In this document: positions 36,488-45,517 of the stretch, piece after piece | Layout: each line of letters opens with the position of its first letter | Position numbering within the stretch: position 1 is the first letter of the stretch | Origin: Polaromonas sp. OV174 | GTDB lineage: Bacteria > Pseudomonadota > Gammaproteobacteria > Burkholderiales > Burkholderiaceae_C | Assembly: GCF_900112285.1 (NCBI RefSeq) | Contig: NZ_FOKZ01000004.1 | Location: 207,443 to 271,442, forward strand | Length of the DNA stretch: 64,000 bases | Direction of reading: 5' to 3' | Position numbers and translations under genes: made by a program | The notes under the pieces: model-generated | The model's input: the letters and a program-made list of their open reading frames with translations, nothing else | Told to the model about the DNA's origin: nothing | Databases searched by the model: none

Positions 36488-37408
36488 ATGTCCCTAGGTA
36501 CCCTAGACAGATCCCCGCCGCCCTTTTTCAACCAGGGGCCGTCGGCGCTGTCCAAGCTGATGTTCTTTGGCGCCTTGTCGCTGTTCCTGATGGTGGCCGA
36601 TGCGCGCTTTGGCGTCACCCAGCCGATCCGCTCCGTGCTGGCCACGGCGCTTTATCCGGCGCAGTGGTTGGCGCTTCAGCCGGTGCACGCGATCAGATAC
36701 GGCAGCGACTATCTCACCGGCCTGCGCCAGGCCCAATCGAGCAGCGAAGAGGCCGGCAAAAAGTTGGCCTTGCAATCGCTGCGTGCCGGCCAGGTCGAGC
36801 AATTGACGCAGGAAAATAACCGGCTGCGCAAGCTGCTGGGTCTGCGCGATCAGCTCACTACCTCGGTCATGGCGGCCGAGGTGCTGTACGACGCGGCCGA
36901 TCCCTATACCCGCAAGGTCGTCATCGACAAGGGGCTGGCCCAAGGCCTGGAGTTGGGCTCGCCGGTGCTGGACGAATCCGGCGTGCTGGGCCAGGTGACA
37001 CGCGTGCATCCGCTGCTCAGTGAGGTCACGCTGCTGGTGGACCGCGACCTGGCCATTCCCGTGCTGAATGTGCGCACCGGTGCGCGCAGCGTGGCCTATG
37101 GCGACCCGAGTGCCTCGGGCAGCGGGCTGGAACTGCGCTTCATGGGCAGCAATGCCGATGTGCAAGAGGGCGACTTGCTGACCACCAGCGGCGTCGATGG
37201 GGTTTATCCTCCCGGCTTGCCGGTGGCCAAGATCAGCCGCATAGAGCGCCGCGCCGAATCGGCATTTGCCAAAATTTACTGTGTACCGCAGGCGCTGGTT
37301 AGCGGCGCGCGCCATGTCATCGTGGTCAAGCCGGTGGCCGGCCAGATACCGCTGCGGCCCGACGCCCCCGCGCCGGAAGCGGCGGCGAAGAAAAAGGCTT
37401 CCAAATGA
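36488..37408 (+). CDS. mreC: Rod-shape protein MreC
   Basis: 306 residues. One membrane segment (about 23-38), then a coiled coil (about 70-110, rich in Q, E, L: VEQLTQENNRLRKLLGL) and the beta-barrel periplasmic domain with VVIDKGLAQGLELGSPV and EGDLLTTSGVDGVYPPGLPV. It bridges MreB and the penicillin-binding protein. Overlaps mreD by 4 bp. Confidence 0.95.
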   Translation: MSLGTLDRSPPPFFNQGPSALSKLMFFGALSLFLMVADARFGVTQPIRSVLATALYPAQWLALQPVHAIRYGSDYLTGLRQAQSSSEEAGKKLALQSLRAGQVEQLTQENNRLRKLLGLRDQLTTSVMAAEVLYDAADPYTRKVVIDKGLAQGLELGSPVLDESGVLGQVTRVHPLLSEVTLLVDRDLAIPVLNVRTGARSVAYGDPSASGSGLELRFMGSNADVQEGDLLTTSGVDGVYPPGLPVAKISRIERRAESAFAKIYCVPQALVSGARHVIVVKPVAGQIPLRPDAPAPEAAAKKKASK

Positions 37409-37923
37409 TCATGCGATCAGGCCAGCAGTTGCTGTTGCCCGCCAATCCGGTATTCATCTGGAGCAGCCTGATCGTGGCGCTGCTGCTGGACATGCTGCCC
37501 TTGGGGCGCGTGCCCTGGATGCCGGATTTTCTGGCGCTGGTGCTGGTGTTCTGGAATGTGCATCAACCGCTGCGCGTGGGGATTGGCGTGGCCTTCATGT
37601 TTGGCCTGGTGGTGGATGTGCATCAGTCGTCGCTGTTGGGCCAGCACGCGCTGTCGTACACGGCACTGAGCTTTTTTGCCACCATGATTCACCGCCGCCT
37701 GCTCTGGTTTCCTGTGCCTTCGCAGGCCTTGCAGGTGCTACCGCTGTTTGCCGTGGCGCACGGCACCGAGCTCCTCATCCGCATGATGGGCGGGGGCATA
37801 TTTCCCGGCTGGATCATGCTGGTGGCGCCACTGGCCGAGGCCTTGCTGTGGCCGGTGGTCAGCGTGCTGCTGCTGGTGCCGCAGCGCCGCGCGCCGAATC
37901 CGGATGAAAACCGGCCGCTGTGA
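37405..37923 (+). CDS. mreD: Rod-shape protein MreD
   Basis: 172 residues, about five membrane segments, for example VFIWSSLIVALLLDMLPLGRV and GVAFMFGLVVDVHQSSLLGQHAL, both typical of MreD. Its ATG overlaps the mreC stop (ATGA), so translation is coupled. A methionine two codons on is an alternative start. Confidence 0.93.
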   Translation: MIMRSGQQLLLPANPVFIWSSLIVALLLDMLPLGRVPWMPDFLALVLVFWNVHQPLRVGIGVAFMFGLVVDVHQSSLLGQHALSYTALSFFATMIHRRLLWFPVPSQALQVLPLFAVAHGTELLIRMMGGGIFPGWIMLVAPLAEALLWPVVSVLLLVPQRRAPNPDENRPL

Positions 37924-37924
37924 T

Positions 37925-38020
37925 GCCCCCACGGTCGTTCACTGCGTGTAACTCCCTGCCCCCCGAGGGGGCCGCCCGCCTGCGGCCCGGCGGAGCCGGT
38001 TCCGCGGCTCATGCTGGCCT
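37925..38020. repeat. S repeat, copy 3
   Basis: GCCCCCACGGTCGTTCACTG, then CCCCCCGAGGGGG and GCGGCCCGGCGGAGCCGGTT. It occupies the mreD-mrdA gap, an unusual interruption of a normally tight operon. Confidence 0.75.
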
Positions 38021-38095
38021 TCGGTCGGCTCGCTTCGCATCGCCTTCGCAACAGGGAGTGTGGGCACTTTTTGCCGCTTGTAGAGTCGTATTGCG

Positions 38096-40156
38096 ATGAC
38101 TGAACTGCGCAACGTCGAAGCCGACCTGTCGCGCTTTCGCGCCCGTGTGCTGGCGGCTAGCCTGGTGGTGCTGTGCGCGTTCGGGTTGCTGGCGGCGCGG
38201 CTGGTGTATCTGCAGGTGTATCGCCATGCCGACCTGAGCGAGCAGGCCGAAAGCAACCGCACGGCGATTGTTCCCATCGTGCCCAATCGCGGGCTGATCC
38301 TGGACCGCAACGGCATCGTGCTGGCCTCCAACTACTCGGCCTACACGCTGGAAATCACGCCGTCCAAGGTCGCCGATCTGGAGGAAACCATTGCGGCGCT
38401 GGGCCAGTTGGTGAACATAGAGCCGCGCGACAAGCGGCGCTTCAAGCGCCTGCGCGAGGAGTCGAAAAGCTTTGAATCGATTCCTCTGCGCACCCGTTTG
38501 AGTGACGAGGAAGTGGCCCGCTTCGCGGCGCAGCGCTATCGCTTCCCGGGCGTGGACATCAAGGCCAGGCTGTTTAGAAGCTATCCCTATGGCGAGCTGG
38601 GCAGCCATGTGATCGGCTACATAGGCCGCATCAACCAGGCCGAAAAAGACGCCATCGAAGACCGCGAGGAAGAAGGCAATTACCGCGGCACCGACTACAT
38701 CGGCAAACTGGGGGTGGAGCAGAGCTTTGAGCAGCAGCTGCATGGCACCACCGGCGTCGAGCAGATGGAGACCTCGGCGGGCGGGCGCGCCGTGCGCAAG
38801 CTGGCCAGCAACCCGGCCACGCCGGGCAATACCGTGATGCTGTCGCTGGACATCGGCCTGCAGAAAATGGTGGAGGAGCTGTTTGGCACGCGGCGCGGCG
38901 CGCTGGTGGCGATAGATCCGAAAACCGGCGAGGTGCTGGCCTTTGTCAGCAAGCCAACTTTTGACCCCAATCTGTTTGTCGACGGCATTGACCAGGAGAG
39001 CTGGCAGGCACTCAATGAGTCCATCGACAAGCCGCTGCTGAATCGGGCCTTGCGTGGCACTTATCCGCCGGGCTCCACCTACAAGCCCTTCATGGCCATG
39101 GCGGCGCTGCAAACCGGTACCCGTTCACCGACGACGCTGATCAACGACACGCTCACCTACACCTTTGGCGGCCGCCGCTTTGGCAGCCCCGCGGGCGAGC
39201 GCGGCGGCATCATGGACATGCACCGCGCCATTGCCGAATCCAGCAATGTGTACTTTTATTCGCTGGCCAATGAGATGGGGGTGGAGGCCATGCACGACTT
39301 CATGGCGCCGCTGGGTTTTGGTCAGATCACCGGCATTGACATCAACGGCGAGGTGCGCGGCGTGCTGCCCAACCAGGACTGGAAGCGCCGTTATTTCAAG
39401 CGTCCCGAGCAGCAGAAATGGTTTGCCGGGGAAACCATCTCGCTGGGCATTGGCCAGGGCTATAACAGCTTCACCATGCTGCAGCTGGCGCAGGCGACCG
39501 CCGCGCTGGCCAACAATGGTATCAAGCACAAGCCGCGGCTGGTGATGGGCACGCGGGACACCGTGACGGGCGCCTTGCATCCCTTGCCGCCAGACCCGCC
39601 TGTGGATTTGGGCTACAAACCCGAAAATGTCGCGATTGTGCGCAAGGCGCTGGTGAGCGTGACGCAGGGCGGCACGGCAACCCGGGTATTTACCGGCGCC
39701 GGCTACGTCAGTGGCGGCAAGACCGGTACCGCTCAGGCGGTGAGCATGGGCGCGAAGGAAAAATACAACAAAGCTAAGCTGGAGGAGCACCAGCGTGACC
39801 ACGCGGTCTACATGGCGTTCGCCCCGGCCGACGAGCCCAAAATCGCGCTGGCGGTGATCGTGGAAAACGCCGGCTGGGGCGTAGGCGCGGCTGCACCGAT
39901 CGCGCGCCGGGTGTTTGACTACGTGTTGATGGGTCAGTACCCCAGCGAGGACGACATGGCGGCGGTGCAAAAAGGGCTGGGCGCAGCCCCTATAGGCAAG
40001 CCGCGCCGGGCCGCCGACATGATCGGCCTGCTGGCTGGCGATAGTCCGGTCGCCGCACCATTGGCTGTTGCGGCCAAAGGCGCGGATGCGGCCATGGCCG
40101 CAGCCCCGGTGGTACCGGCACCGCCAGCGTCGCGCCCACAAGCCAAGCCCAACTGA
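38096..40156 (+). CDS. mrdA: Penicillin-binding protein 2 (peptidoglycan transpeptidase)
   Basis: 686 residues. One N-terminal membrane segment (about 17-40), a dimerisation domain, then the transpeptidase domain with S327-x-x-K330 (GSTYKPF), S382-S383-N384 and K542-T543-G544. It is longer than typical PBP2 (about 620-650) owing to an Ala/Pro-rich tail from about residue 650 on. The usual downstream partner rodA is not next; a divergent TSUP gene lies there, so rodA must be elsewhere. Confidence 0.95.
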   Translation: MTELRNVEADLSRFRARVLAASLVVLCAFGLLAARLVYLQVYRHADLSEQAESNRTAIVPIVPNRGLILDRNGIVLASNYSAYTLEITPSKVADLEETIAALGQLVNIEPRDKRRFKRLREESKSFESIPLRTRLSDEEVARFAAQRYRFPGVDIKARLFRSYPYGELGSHVIGYIGRINQAEKDAIEDREEEGNYRGTDYIGKLGVEQSFEQQLHGTTGVEQMETSAGGRAVRKLASNPATPGNTVMLSLDIGLQKMVEELFGTRRGALVAIDPKTGEVLAFVSKPTFDPNLFVDGIDQESWQALNESIDKPLLNRALRGTYPPGSTYKPFMAMAALQTGTRSPTTLINDTLTYTFGGRRFGSPAGERGGIMDMHRAIAESSNVYFYSLANEMGVEAMHDFMAPLGFGQITGIDINGEVRGVLPNQDWKRRYFKRPEQQKWFAGETISLGIGQGYNSFTMLQLAQATAALANNGIKHKPRLVMGTRDTVTGALHPLPPDPPVDLGYKPENVAIVRKALVSVTQGGTATRVFTGAGYVSGGKTGTAQAVSMGAKEKYNKAKLEEHQRDHAVYMAFAPADEPKIALAVIVENAGWGVGAAAPIARRVFDYVLMGQYPSEDDMAAVQKGLGAAPIGKPRRAADMIGLLAGDSPVAAPLAVAAKGADAAMAAAPVVPAPPASRPQAKPN

Positions 40157-40185
40157 GCCTGGGCGGGCGCTACCGCCGCAGCGCT

Positions 40186-40944
40186 TTATTTCAAAAAGGC
40201 ATCAAAGCCGGTTTTCAGGATTAGCACGCTGACCACCGCGATGAAGACCAGCCGCACAAAACCGGTGCCATGCTTGAGCGCCAGGCGCGTGCCCAGCAGG
40301 CTGCCAAGCACATTGGCAACCGCCATGGTTAGGGCGAAATGCCACCAGATATGGCCTTTCCAGGCAAAAAGACCCAAGGCTGCCAGGTTGGTGGCGGTAT
40401 TGAGCAGTTTGGCCGAGGCCGAGGCATTGAGAAAATCGTAGCCCAGCCAGCGCACAAACAAGAAAACGAAAAAGCTGCCGGTGCCGGGGCCGAAAAAACC
40501 GTCGTAAAAGCCCAGCAGCAGGCCTATGCAGCAGGCAGCCAGCGTTTCGGCCCGGCCGCTATAGCGCGGCGCGTGTTGGCTGCCCAGGTCTTTTTTCACC
40601 AAGGTGTAGAGCAGCACCGCCAGCAACACAAAGGGCAAGGCCTTGCGTAAAAAGCCAGGCGCCATGATGGTGACCAGCCAGGCGCCCGCCAGTGAACCAA
40701 AAAAACCGGCGAAGGCGGCCGGCAGCAGCGCGGCCCAGCGCATCTCGACACGCCTGGCATATTGCAGCGTTGCCACGCCCGTGCCCCAGATGGCCGCGCC
40801 CTTGTTCAGGCCCAGCAGTGTGGCGGGCGGACTGCTGGGAAAGACGGCGAACAGGGCAGGCACCAGAATCAGGCCGCCGCCGCCGACGATGGCGTCCACA
40901 AAACCGGCCAGCAGCGAGGCCAAGGAGACAATCAGTAATTCCAT
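40186..40944 (-). CDS. TSUP-family (TauE/SafE) anion exporter
   Basis: 252 residues with about eight membrane segments in two repeats: GFVDAIVGGGGLILVPALFAVF at the N-terminus and GFYDGFFGPGTGSFFVFLFVRWLGYDFL in the second half, the family's signature. Members export sulfite or sulfonates or take up sulfate; the cargo is not known here. It is convergent with mrdA. Confidence 0.9.
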   Translation of the reverse strand: MELLIVSLASLLAGFVDAIVGGGGLILVPALFAVFPSSPPATLLGLNKGAAIWGTGVATLQYARRVEMRWAALLPAAFAGFFGSLAGAWLVTIMAPGFLRKALPFVLLAVLLYTLVKKDLGSQHAPRYSGRAETLAACCIGLLLGFYDGFFGPGTGSFFVFLFVRWLGYDFLNASASAKLLNTATNLAALGLFAWKGHIWWHFALTMAVANVLGSLLGTRLALKHGTGFVRLVFIAVVSVLILKTGFDAFLK

Positions 40945-40975
40945 GGTCGGATTGTCTCATCGCCCTGGTTGGCGT

Positions 40976-41030
40976 TAACTATGATTTTTATAGCTTGCTA
41001 CGCCCGTCGCTATTGGGCTAACGGTCAATT
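40976..41030 (+). repeat. R repeat, copy 9
   Basis: Forward copy: TAACTATGATTTTTATAGC core, TGCTACGCCCGTC, TTGGGCTAACGG. Confidence 0.75.
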
Positions 41031-41063
41031 TGTACAAGATATTGAAAAGACAAGCGGACATAA

Positions 41064-41090
41064 AAAAGCGCTGGGGTTGCCAGCGCTTTT
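41064..41090. terminator. Bidirectional intrinsic terminator
   Basis: An 8-bp perfect stem AGCGCTGG/CCAGCGCT (41067-41087, 5-base loop) is extended by A-T pairs, giving TTTT on the plus strand and TTTTTT on the minus strand. On the minus strand it would end the remnant reading frame at 41092. Confidence 0.85.
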
Positions 41091-41364
41091 GTTAAACAGC
41101 CATCTTTTGGAATGCCTGTTTAATTTGTAGTTGCTCTTTTGTGTCTCCTCGACTCCCCGCATTGCGAGCAGCAAGGCTCGTCAGCAAGTACGTAAATATA
41201 GCGTGAACGCAGCGAATCGTGCATTGGGGGTTTCCCGCACCACCTCGGTGCCTTTTGTTACTTTTGTTGCTTGCTGCCCGGTGATAGCATCCTTGAAAAG
41301 GGTGACATGCCGCAGCTGCTGGCAACCGAGGCCCGACTGATCCCAACCTACAAGAGGCGTTCCT

Positions 41365-42186
41365 ATGAAATCTGGTTTGATGATGCTTGCACTCGGCTTG
41401 TCTGCGCTCTGTTTTGGCCCGGCACATGCCCAGGGCCAGCAACTGGTTCTGGGCATCAGCGAAGGGACTTCGGGCGGGCTGGATCACGCACAGGTGATCA
41501 CCAAATACCAGGGGCTGGCGGAAGCGGTTGGCCGGGCTCTCAAGGCCAAGGTCAGCGTGGTGTTCGCACGTGAATTCAAACAGCTTGAGGAAGGCATGCA
41601 GACCGGACGCTTTGACTTCGTGATGGCCAGACCCAGCGACTATCCGGCCCGCGGCATGCGCGACTATGGTTACAGCTACATTGCCAGCGCCAAGCCCGAT
41701 GGTCAGTGCCTCATCATCGTTCCCAAGGGCTCGCCGCTCAAGTCCATCAATGAGGTCAAGGGCCAGCGCATTGCCTTGCCCGAGCAGGTGGCCTATATGT
41801 CGCGCTTTTGCGCGGCGGATCTCCGGGACCAGGGGGTCCAGGTGGAGAAGGAGAAAGTGCAGTACGTGCGCGAGCAGGCCGCCGTTGGCTTTTACCTTGA
41901 CAACAAATTCGCCGATGTTGGGGGCATAGCCTCTTATTCGGGCATTGCCAAGAAGTGGGAAAAAGACGGCAACCGCATCCTGCACAAAAGCGTCGCGCAG
42001 CCTTATTTCCCCATGGTCGCCCACAAGCGGATACGGCCGGATCAGCTCAAGGCGATTCAGGCCGAGTTGCTGACGTTGCCCGACAGCGAATCCGGCAAGG
42101 AACTGCTCAAACGCATAGGCATAGACCGCTTCGACACCGGCTCCGAAGCGCGCATGCGCGAGCTGCTGAAGTGGCTCAATCTTTAG
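41365..42186 (+). CDS. PhnD-like periplasmic substrate-binding protein (orphan)
   Basis: 273 residues. Signal peptide (about 1-22, ALGLSALCFGPAHAQ). The mature part is a type 2 periplasmic binding protein of the phosphate/phosphite/phosphonate group: LVLGISEGTSGG, QVITKYQGLAEAVGRAL, VSVVFAREFKQLEEGMQTGRFDFVMARP. No permease or ATPase genes are adjacent. Such stand-alone members can also act as sensors for signalling proteins. Confidence 0.85.
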   Translation: MKSGLMMLALGLSALCFGPAHAQGQQLVLGISEGTSGGLDHAQVITKYQGLAEAVGRALKAKVSVVFAREFKQLEEGMQTGRFDFVMARPSDYPARGMRDYGYSYIASAKPDGQCLIIVPKGSPLKSINEVKGQRIALPEQVAYMSRFCAADLRDQGVQVEKEKVQYVREQAAVGFYLDNKFADVGGIASYSGIAKKWEKDGNRILHKSVAQPYFPMVAHKRIRPDQLKAIQAELLTLPDSESGKELLKRIGIDRFDTGSEARMRELLKWLNL

Positions 42187-42192
42187 GCGGCG

Positions 42193-43914
42193 TCAGATGC
42201 CGGCCTGTATCCACTGCGCCGCTTTCTCGGCAATCATCAAGGTCGGCGAGTTGGTGTTGCCGCTGGTGATCAACGGCATCACACCGGCATCGACCACGCG
42301 CAGGCCGCGTATGCCGCGCACCCGCAGGTGCGAATCGACCACCGCCATCGGGTCATCGTCCCGTCCCATCTTGGTCGTGCCGACCGGGTGGAAGATGGTG
42401 GTGGCGATGTCGCCCGCCAGTCGCGCCAGCTCCTCATCGCTCTGAAACTGCAGGCCGGGCTTGAACTCTTCGGGCCGGTATTTGGCCAGCGCGCCCTGGC
42501 TGACGATTTTGCGCGTCACGCGCAGCGAGTCGGCCGCCACCTGGCGGTCCTGGGCCGTGCTCAGGTAATTGGGCGCAATCGCCGGGGCATCTTCAAAACG
42601 GGCGCTTTTGATCCGGACACTGCCGCGGCTGGTCGGATTCAGGTTGCAGACGCTGGCGGTAAAGGCATTGAAGCTGTGCAGCGGCTCGCCAAAGGCCTCC
42701 AGCGACAGCGGCTGCACGTGGTACTGGATGTTGGGGTAGGGCTGATCGGGCGAGGAGCGCGTGAAAGCGCCCAGCTGCGAGGGTGCCATGCTCATGGGGC
42801 CGCTGCGCTTGAGCGCGTATTCCAGCGCTATCTTGGCCTTGCCCAGCCATGAGCTGGCCATGGTGTTGAGCGTGGCCACGCCCTGCACCTTGTAGACCGA
42901 GCGGATCTGCAAATGGTCTTGCAAGTTGGCGCCCACGCCGGCCAGATCCTGCACCACCGGGATGCCGTGCTGCTGCAGCAGCGCCGCCGGGCCTATGCCC
43001 GAGAGCTGCAGGATCTGCGGCGAGCCTATGCTGCCGGCGCACAGCAATACCTCGCCGGGGTGGCCGGAGTCGCGCGTGGCCAGCGCCGTGACGCGCTCCT
43101 CGCCGGTCCAGACCTCGACACCGGTGCAGCGCTGGCTGCCGTCGGCCTGCTGCTGTATCACCAGCTTGCTCACCTGGGCGTTGTTCCAGAGCTCGAAGTT
43201 GGGGCGGCCAAAACAGGCCGGCCGCAAAAACGCCTTGGCGGTATTCCAGCGCCAGCCGTTTTTCTGGTTGACCTCAAAATAGCCCACGCCCTCGTTGTCG
43301 CCGCGGTTGAAGTCGGCGCTGGCTGGAATTCCGGCCTGGTTGGCGGCTTGGGCAAAGGCATCCAGGATGTCCCAGCGCAAGCGCTGCTTTTCGATGCGCC
43401 ATTCGCCGCCGGCATTGCGGTGGCGCAGCAGCTTTTGATAGGGCGTGTTCTTGTCCTGCATCAGCTCGGGGGCGGTGCCGCGCGCGCCGTGCATCGCGTC
43501 GGCGCCCTTGTAGTGGTCTTCGTGCAGCTTGAAGTGCGGCAGGGCGTTGTCCCAGCGCCAAGCCATGTCGCCGGTCAGTTGCGCCCACTGGTCGTAGTCG
43601 CGCGCCTGGCCGCGCATGTAAATCATGCCGTTGATGCTGGAGCAGCCGCCCAGCGTCTTGCCGCGCGGGTAGCGCAGCGAGCGGCCATTCAGGCCGGCAT
43701 CGGGCTCGGTGCTGTAAAGCCAGTCGGTGCGCGGGTTGCCTATGCAGTGCAGATAGCCCACCGGAATGTGGATCCAGTGATAGTCATCCTTGCGGCCGGC
43801 CTCTATCAGCAGCACGCGCTTGGAGGCGTCGGCGCTCAGGCGGTTGGCCAGCAGGCAGCCGGCCGTGCCGGCACCAATGATGATGTAGTCAAAAACGTGG
43901 CTCTCGTCGTGCAT
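42193..43914 (-). CDS. GMC-family oxidoreductase (choline dehydrogenase-like)
   Basis: 573 residues, FAD enzyme oxidising an alcohol. The N-terminus has DYIIIGAGTAGCLLANRL and the GMC signature TLGGCSSINGMIYMRGQ. The C-terminal catalytic pair is in TTIFHPVGTTKMG and the closing VDAGVMPLITSGNTNSPTLMIAEKAA. The start at 43914 is chosen because the dinucleotide motif follows directly; upstream in-frame sequence is unrelated. The substrate is not known. Confidence 0.92.
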   Translation of the reverse strand: MHDESHVFDYIIIGAGTAGCLLANRLSADASKRVLLIEAGRKDDYHWIHIPVGYLHCIGNPRTDWLYSTEPDAGLNGRSLRYPRGKTLGGCSSINGMIYMRGQARDYDQWAQLTGDMAWRWDNALPHFKLHEDHYKGADAMHGARGTAPELMQDKNTPYQKLLRHRNAGGEWRIEKQRLRWDILDAFAQAANQAGIPASADFNRGDNEGVGYFEVNQKNGWRWNTAKAFLRPACFGRPNFELWNNAQVSKLVIQQQADGSQRCTGVEVWTGEERVTALATRDSGHPGEVLLCAGSIGSPQILQLSGIGPAALLQQHGIPVVQDLAGVGANLQDHLQIRSVYKVQGVATLNTMASSWLGKAKIALEYALKRSGPMSMAPSQLGAFTRSSPDQPYPNIQYHVQPLSLEAFGEPLHSFNAFTASVCNLNPTSRGSVRIKSARFEDAPAIAPNYLSTAQDRQVAADSLRVTRKIVSQGALAKYRPEEFKPGLQFQSDEELARLAGDIATTIFHPVGTTKMGRDDDPMAVVDSHLRVRGIRGLRVVDAGVMPLITSGNTNSPTLMIAEKAAQWIQAGI

Positions 43915-44182
43915 GGGGGCTCTTGTCTCTTGGTGTTTTAAGGGCGTCTTGTCTTGGCCTGCCGGTACTGGCCGGCTGAGGGCGGGTGCGCTGATGAGGG
44001 CTATCGTGCCTGTCTTGCCTAACGCGGAACTGACCGCCCTGCTGGCTGCCGATTGTGGCAAAGGCGCGCCGGCCCGTGCGGCGGGGATTACCCGCTGGCC
44101 GCTGCGGCGTGTGCAGTTACTATGGCACTTTCCCCAACCAGGTGTTTGCCCGTCCGACAGGCTCCCAGCCTCACCCAAGTTC

Positions 44183-45517
44183 ATGGAAGAATCCACCCCC
44201 CGCATTGAAACGCAAGACACGCCGGAAGGCCGGCTGCTGGTCGTGCGCGGGACCTGGACGGCGACCCACCTCACGGGTCGGGCGGTGTGGACGGCGCTGA
44301 CGGCGCAGCTCGAGAGCCTGAACGTTGACGCCCGTTTCGCCGCCGAGCCGCCCCAAGCAAGCACGACCGCCTCGGGAGACAGCGCAGCACACGCAGTGAC
44401 AAGCGTGGGGGCCAACGGCCGCAGCGCCGGGCCGCCCCAAGCAAGGCCAGCCCCCTCGGGGGGCAGCGCAGCACACGAAGCGGCAAACGACGAGGCCGAT
44501 GTGCGCAGCGCTGCACACGCAGTGGCAAGCGTGGGGGCCCATCTCGTGCGCTGGGACTTGCGCGCGCTGGAAAAACTCGATTACCTGGGCGCCCAGGTGC
44601 TGTGGCGGCACTGGGGTCAGCGCTGGCCGGCGCAGTTGCAGCTGGCGCCGGACCAGCGCGAGGTGCTGCAAAGCGTGGCCCGCTTCACCGTCAGTCCGGC
44701 CAAGCGCCCGCCGTTTGACTGGCGCGCGCCGGTGATTTTGCTGGGCCAGCGGGTGTTTGAGCTGCTGGATCACAGCAAAGGACTGGTGCGCCTGCTGGGT
44801 CAGTTGCTGCTCGACATCCTGAGCCTGTTTCGTCATCCGCGGCGTGGCCCATGGCGTGATCTTTCCGGCCATCTTTATCACTTTGGTGCCACGGCCCTGC
44901 CCATCACCGCGCTGGTGGGGTTTTTGATTGGCGTGGTGCTGGCCTACCTGATCGCCCAGCAGCTGCGTCAGTACGGCGCGGATGCCTTCATCGTCAACAT
45001 CCTGGGCATCTCGCTGATCCGCGAACTCGGGCCGGTGCTGGCCGCGATCTTGATTGCCGGGCGCAGCGGCTCGGCCATCACGGCGCAGATCGGCGTGATG
45101 CGGGTCACCGAAGAGCTAGACGCCATGCGCGTCATGGGCATTGCCAAGGGCTATAGGCTGGTGATGCCGCGGGCGCTGGCGCTGGCGCTGGTGATGCCGC
45201 TGATCAGCGTCTGGACCACCCTGGCGGCCTTGCTGGGCGGCATGCTGGCGGCCCAGGTTTCCATGGGCGTGACACCCTCATTTTTCATCAACGCGCTGCC
45301 GGCCGCGGTGGATGTGGCCAACCTGACGCTGGCCACCGGCAAGTCCGTCGTCTTTGGCGTGCTGATTGCCCTGGTGGGCTGCCATTACGGCTTGCGCGTC
45401 AAACCCAATACCGAGAGCCTGGGCCAGGGCACCACGGCCTCGGTGGTGACCTCCATCACCGTCGTCATCCTGGTTGATGCGCTGTTTGCCGTGCTGTTCA
45501 AGGGCGTAGGCATATGA
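44183..45517 (+). CDS. MlaE-like lipid ABC permease with repeat-expanded N-terminal domain
   Basis: 444 residues. The C-terminal 250 residues are a MlaE permease with about five membrane segments (ITALVGFLIGVVLAYLIAQQ, GRSGSAITAQIGVMRVTEELDAMRVMGI). The N-terminal part is a STAS-like domain (LLVVRGTWTATHL, then RWDLRALEKLDYLGAQVLWRHWG). Between its two halves, residues about 53-119 are encoded by tandem S repeats. The gene overlaps the ATPase gene by 4 bp. The start at 44183 is the best guess; the Shine-Dalgarno signal is weak. Confidence 0.88.
   Translation: MEESTPRIETQDTPEGRLLVVRGTWTATHLTGRAVWTALTAQLESLNVDARFAAEPPQASTTASGDSAAHAVTSVGANGRSAGPPQARPAPSGGSAAHEAANDEADVRSAAHAVASVGAHLVRWDLRALEKLDYLGAQVLWRHWGQRWPAQLQLAPDQREVLQSVARFTVSPAKRPPFDWRAPVILLGQRVFELLDHSKGLVRLLGQLLLDILSLFRHPRRGPWRDLSGHLYHFGATALPITALVGFLIGVVLAYLIAQQLRQYGADAFIVNILGISLIRELGPVLAAILIAGRSGSAITAQIGVMRVTEELDAMRVMGIAKGYRLVMPRALALALVMPLISVWTTLAALLGGMLAAQVSMGVTPSFFINALPAAVDVANLTLATGKSVVFGVLIALVGCHYGLRVKPNTESLGQGTTASVVTSITVVILVDALFAVLFKGVGI
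44339..44539 (+). repeat. S repeats, copy 4: tandem units inside the MlaE-like gene
   Basis: Two units and a partial third. Each unit has GCCGCCCCAAGCAAG, an AGCGCAGCACACG block and AAGCGTGGGGGCC. The array stays in frame with the permease gene and codes a low-complexity Ala/Ser/Gly linker. Confidence 0.85.

Larger units (their letters stand above)
40945..41364. other. 420-bp gap: R repeat, terminator and possible gene remnant
   Basis: Contains an R repeat (40976-41030), a strong hairpin terminator (41064-41090), and a minus-strand stretch (41092-41300) with protein-like but frameshifted reading frames. The PhnD-like gene starts at its right edge, with AGAGG about 10 bases upstream. No intact gene is seen. 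Confidence 0.6.

Noticed and set aside
42193..44415. GMC oxidoreductase frame extended by 167 codons upstream
   Set aside because: The extension lies opposite the MlaE-like gene start and is not conserved-looking; the FAD motif begins right after 43914.
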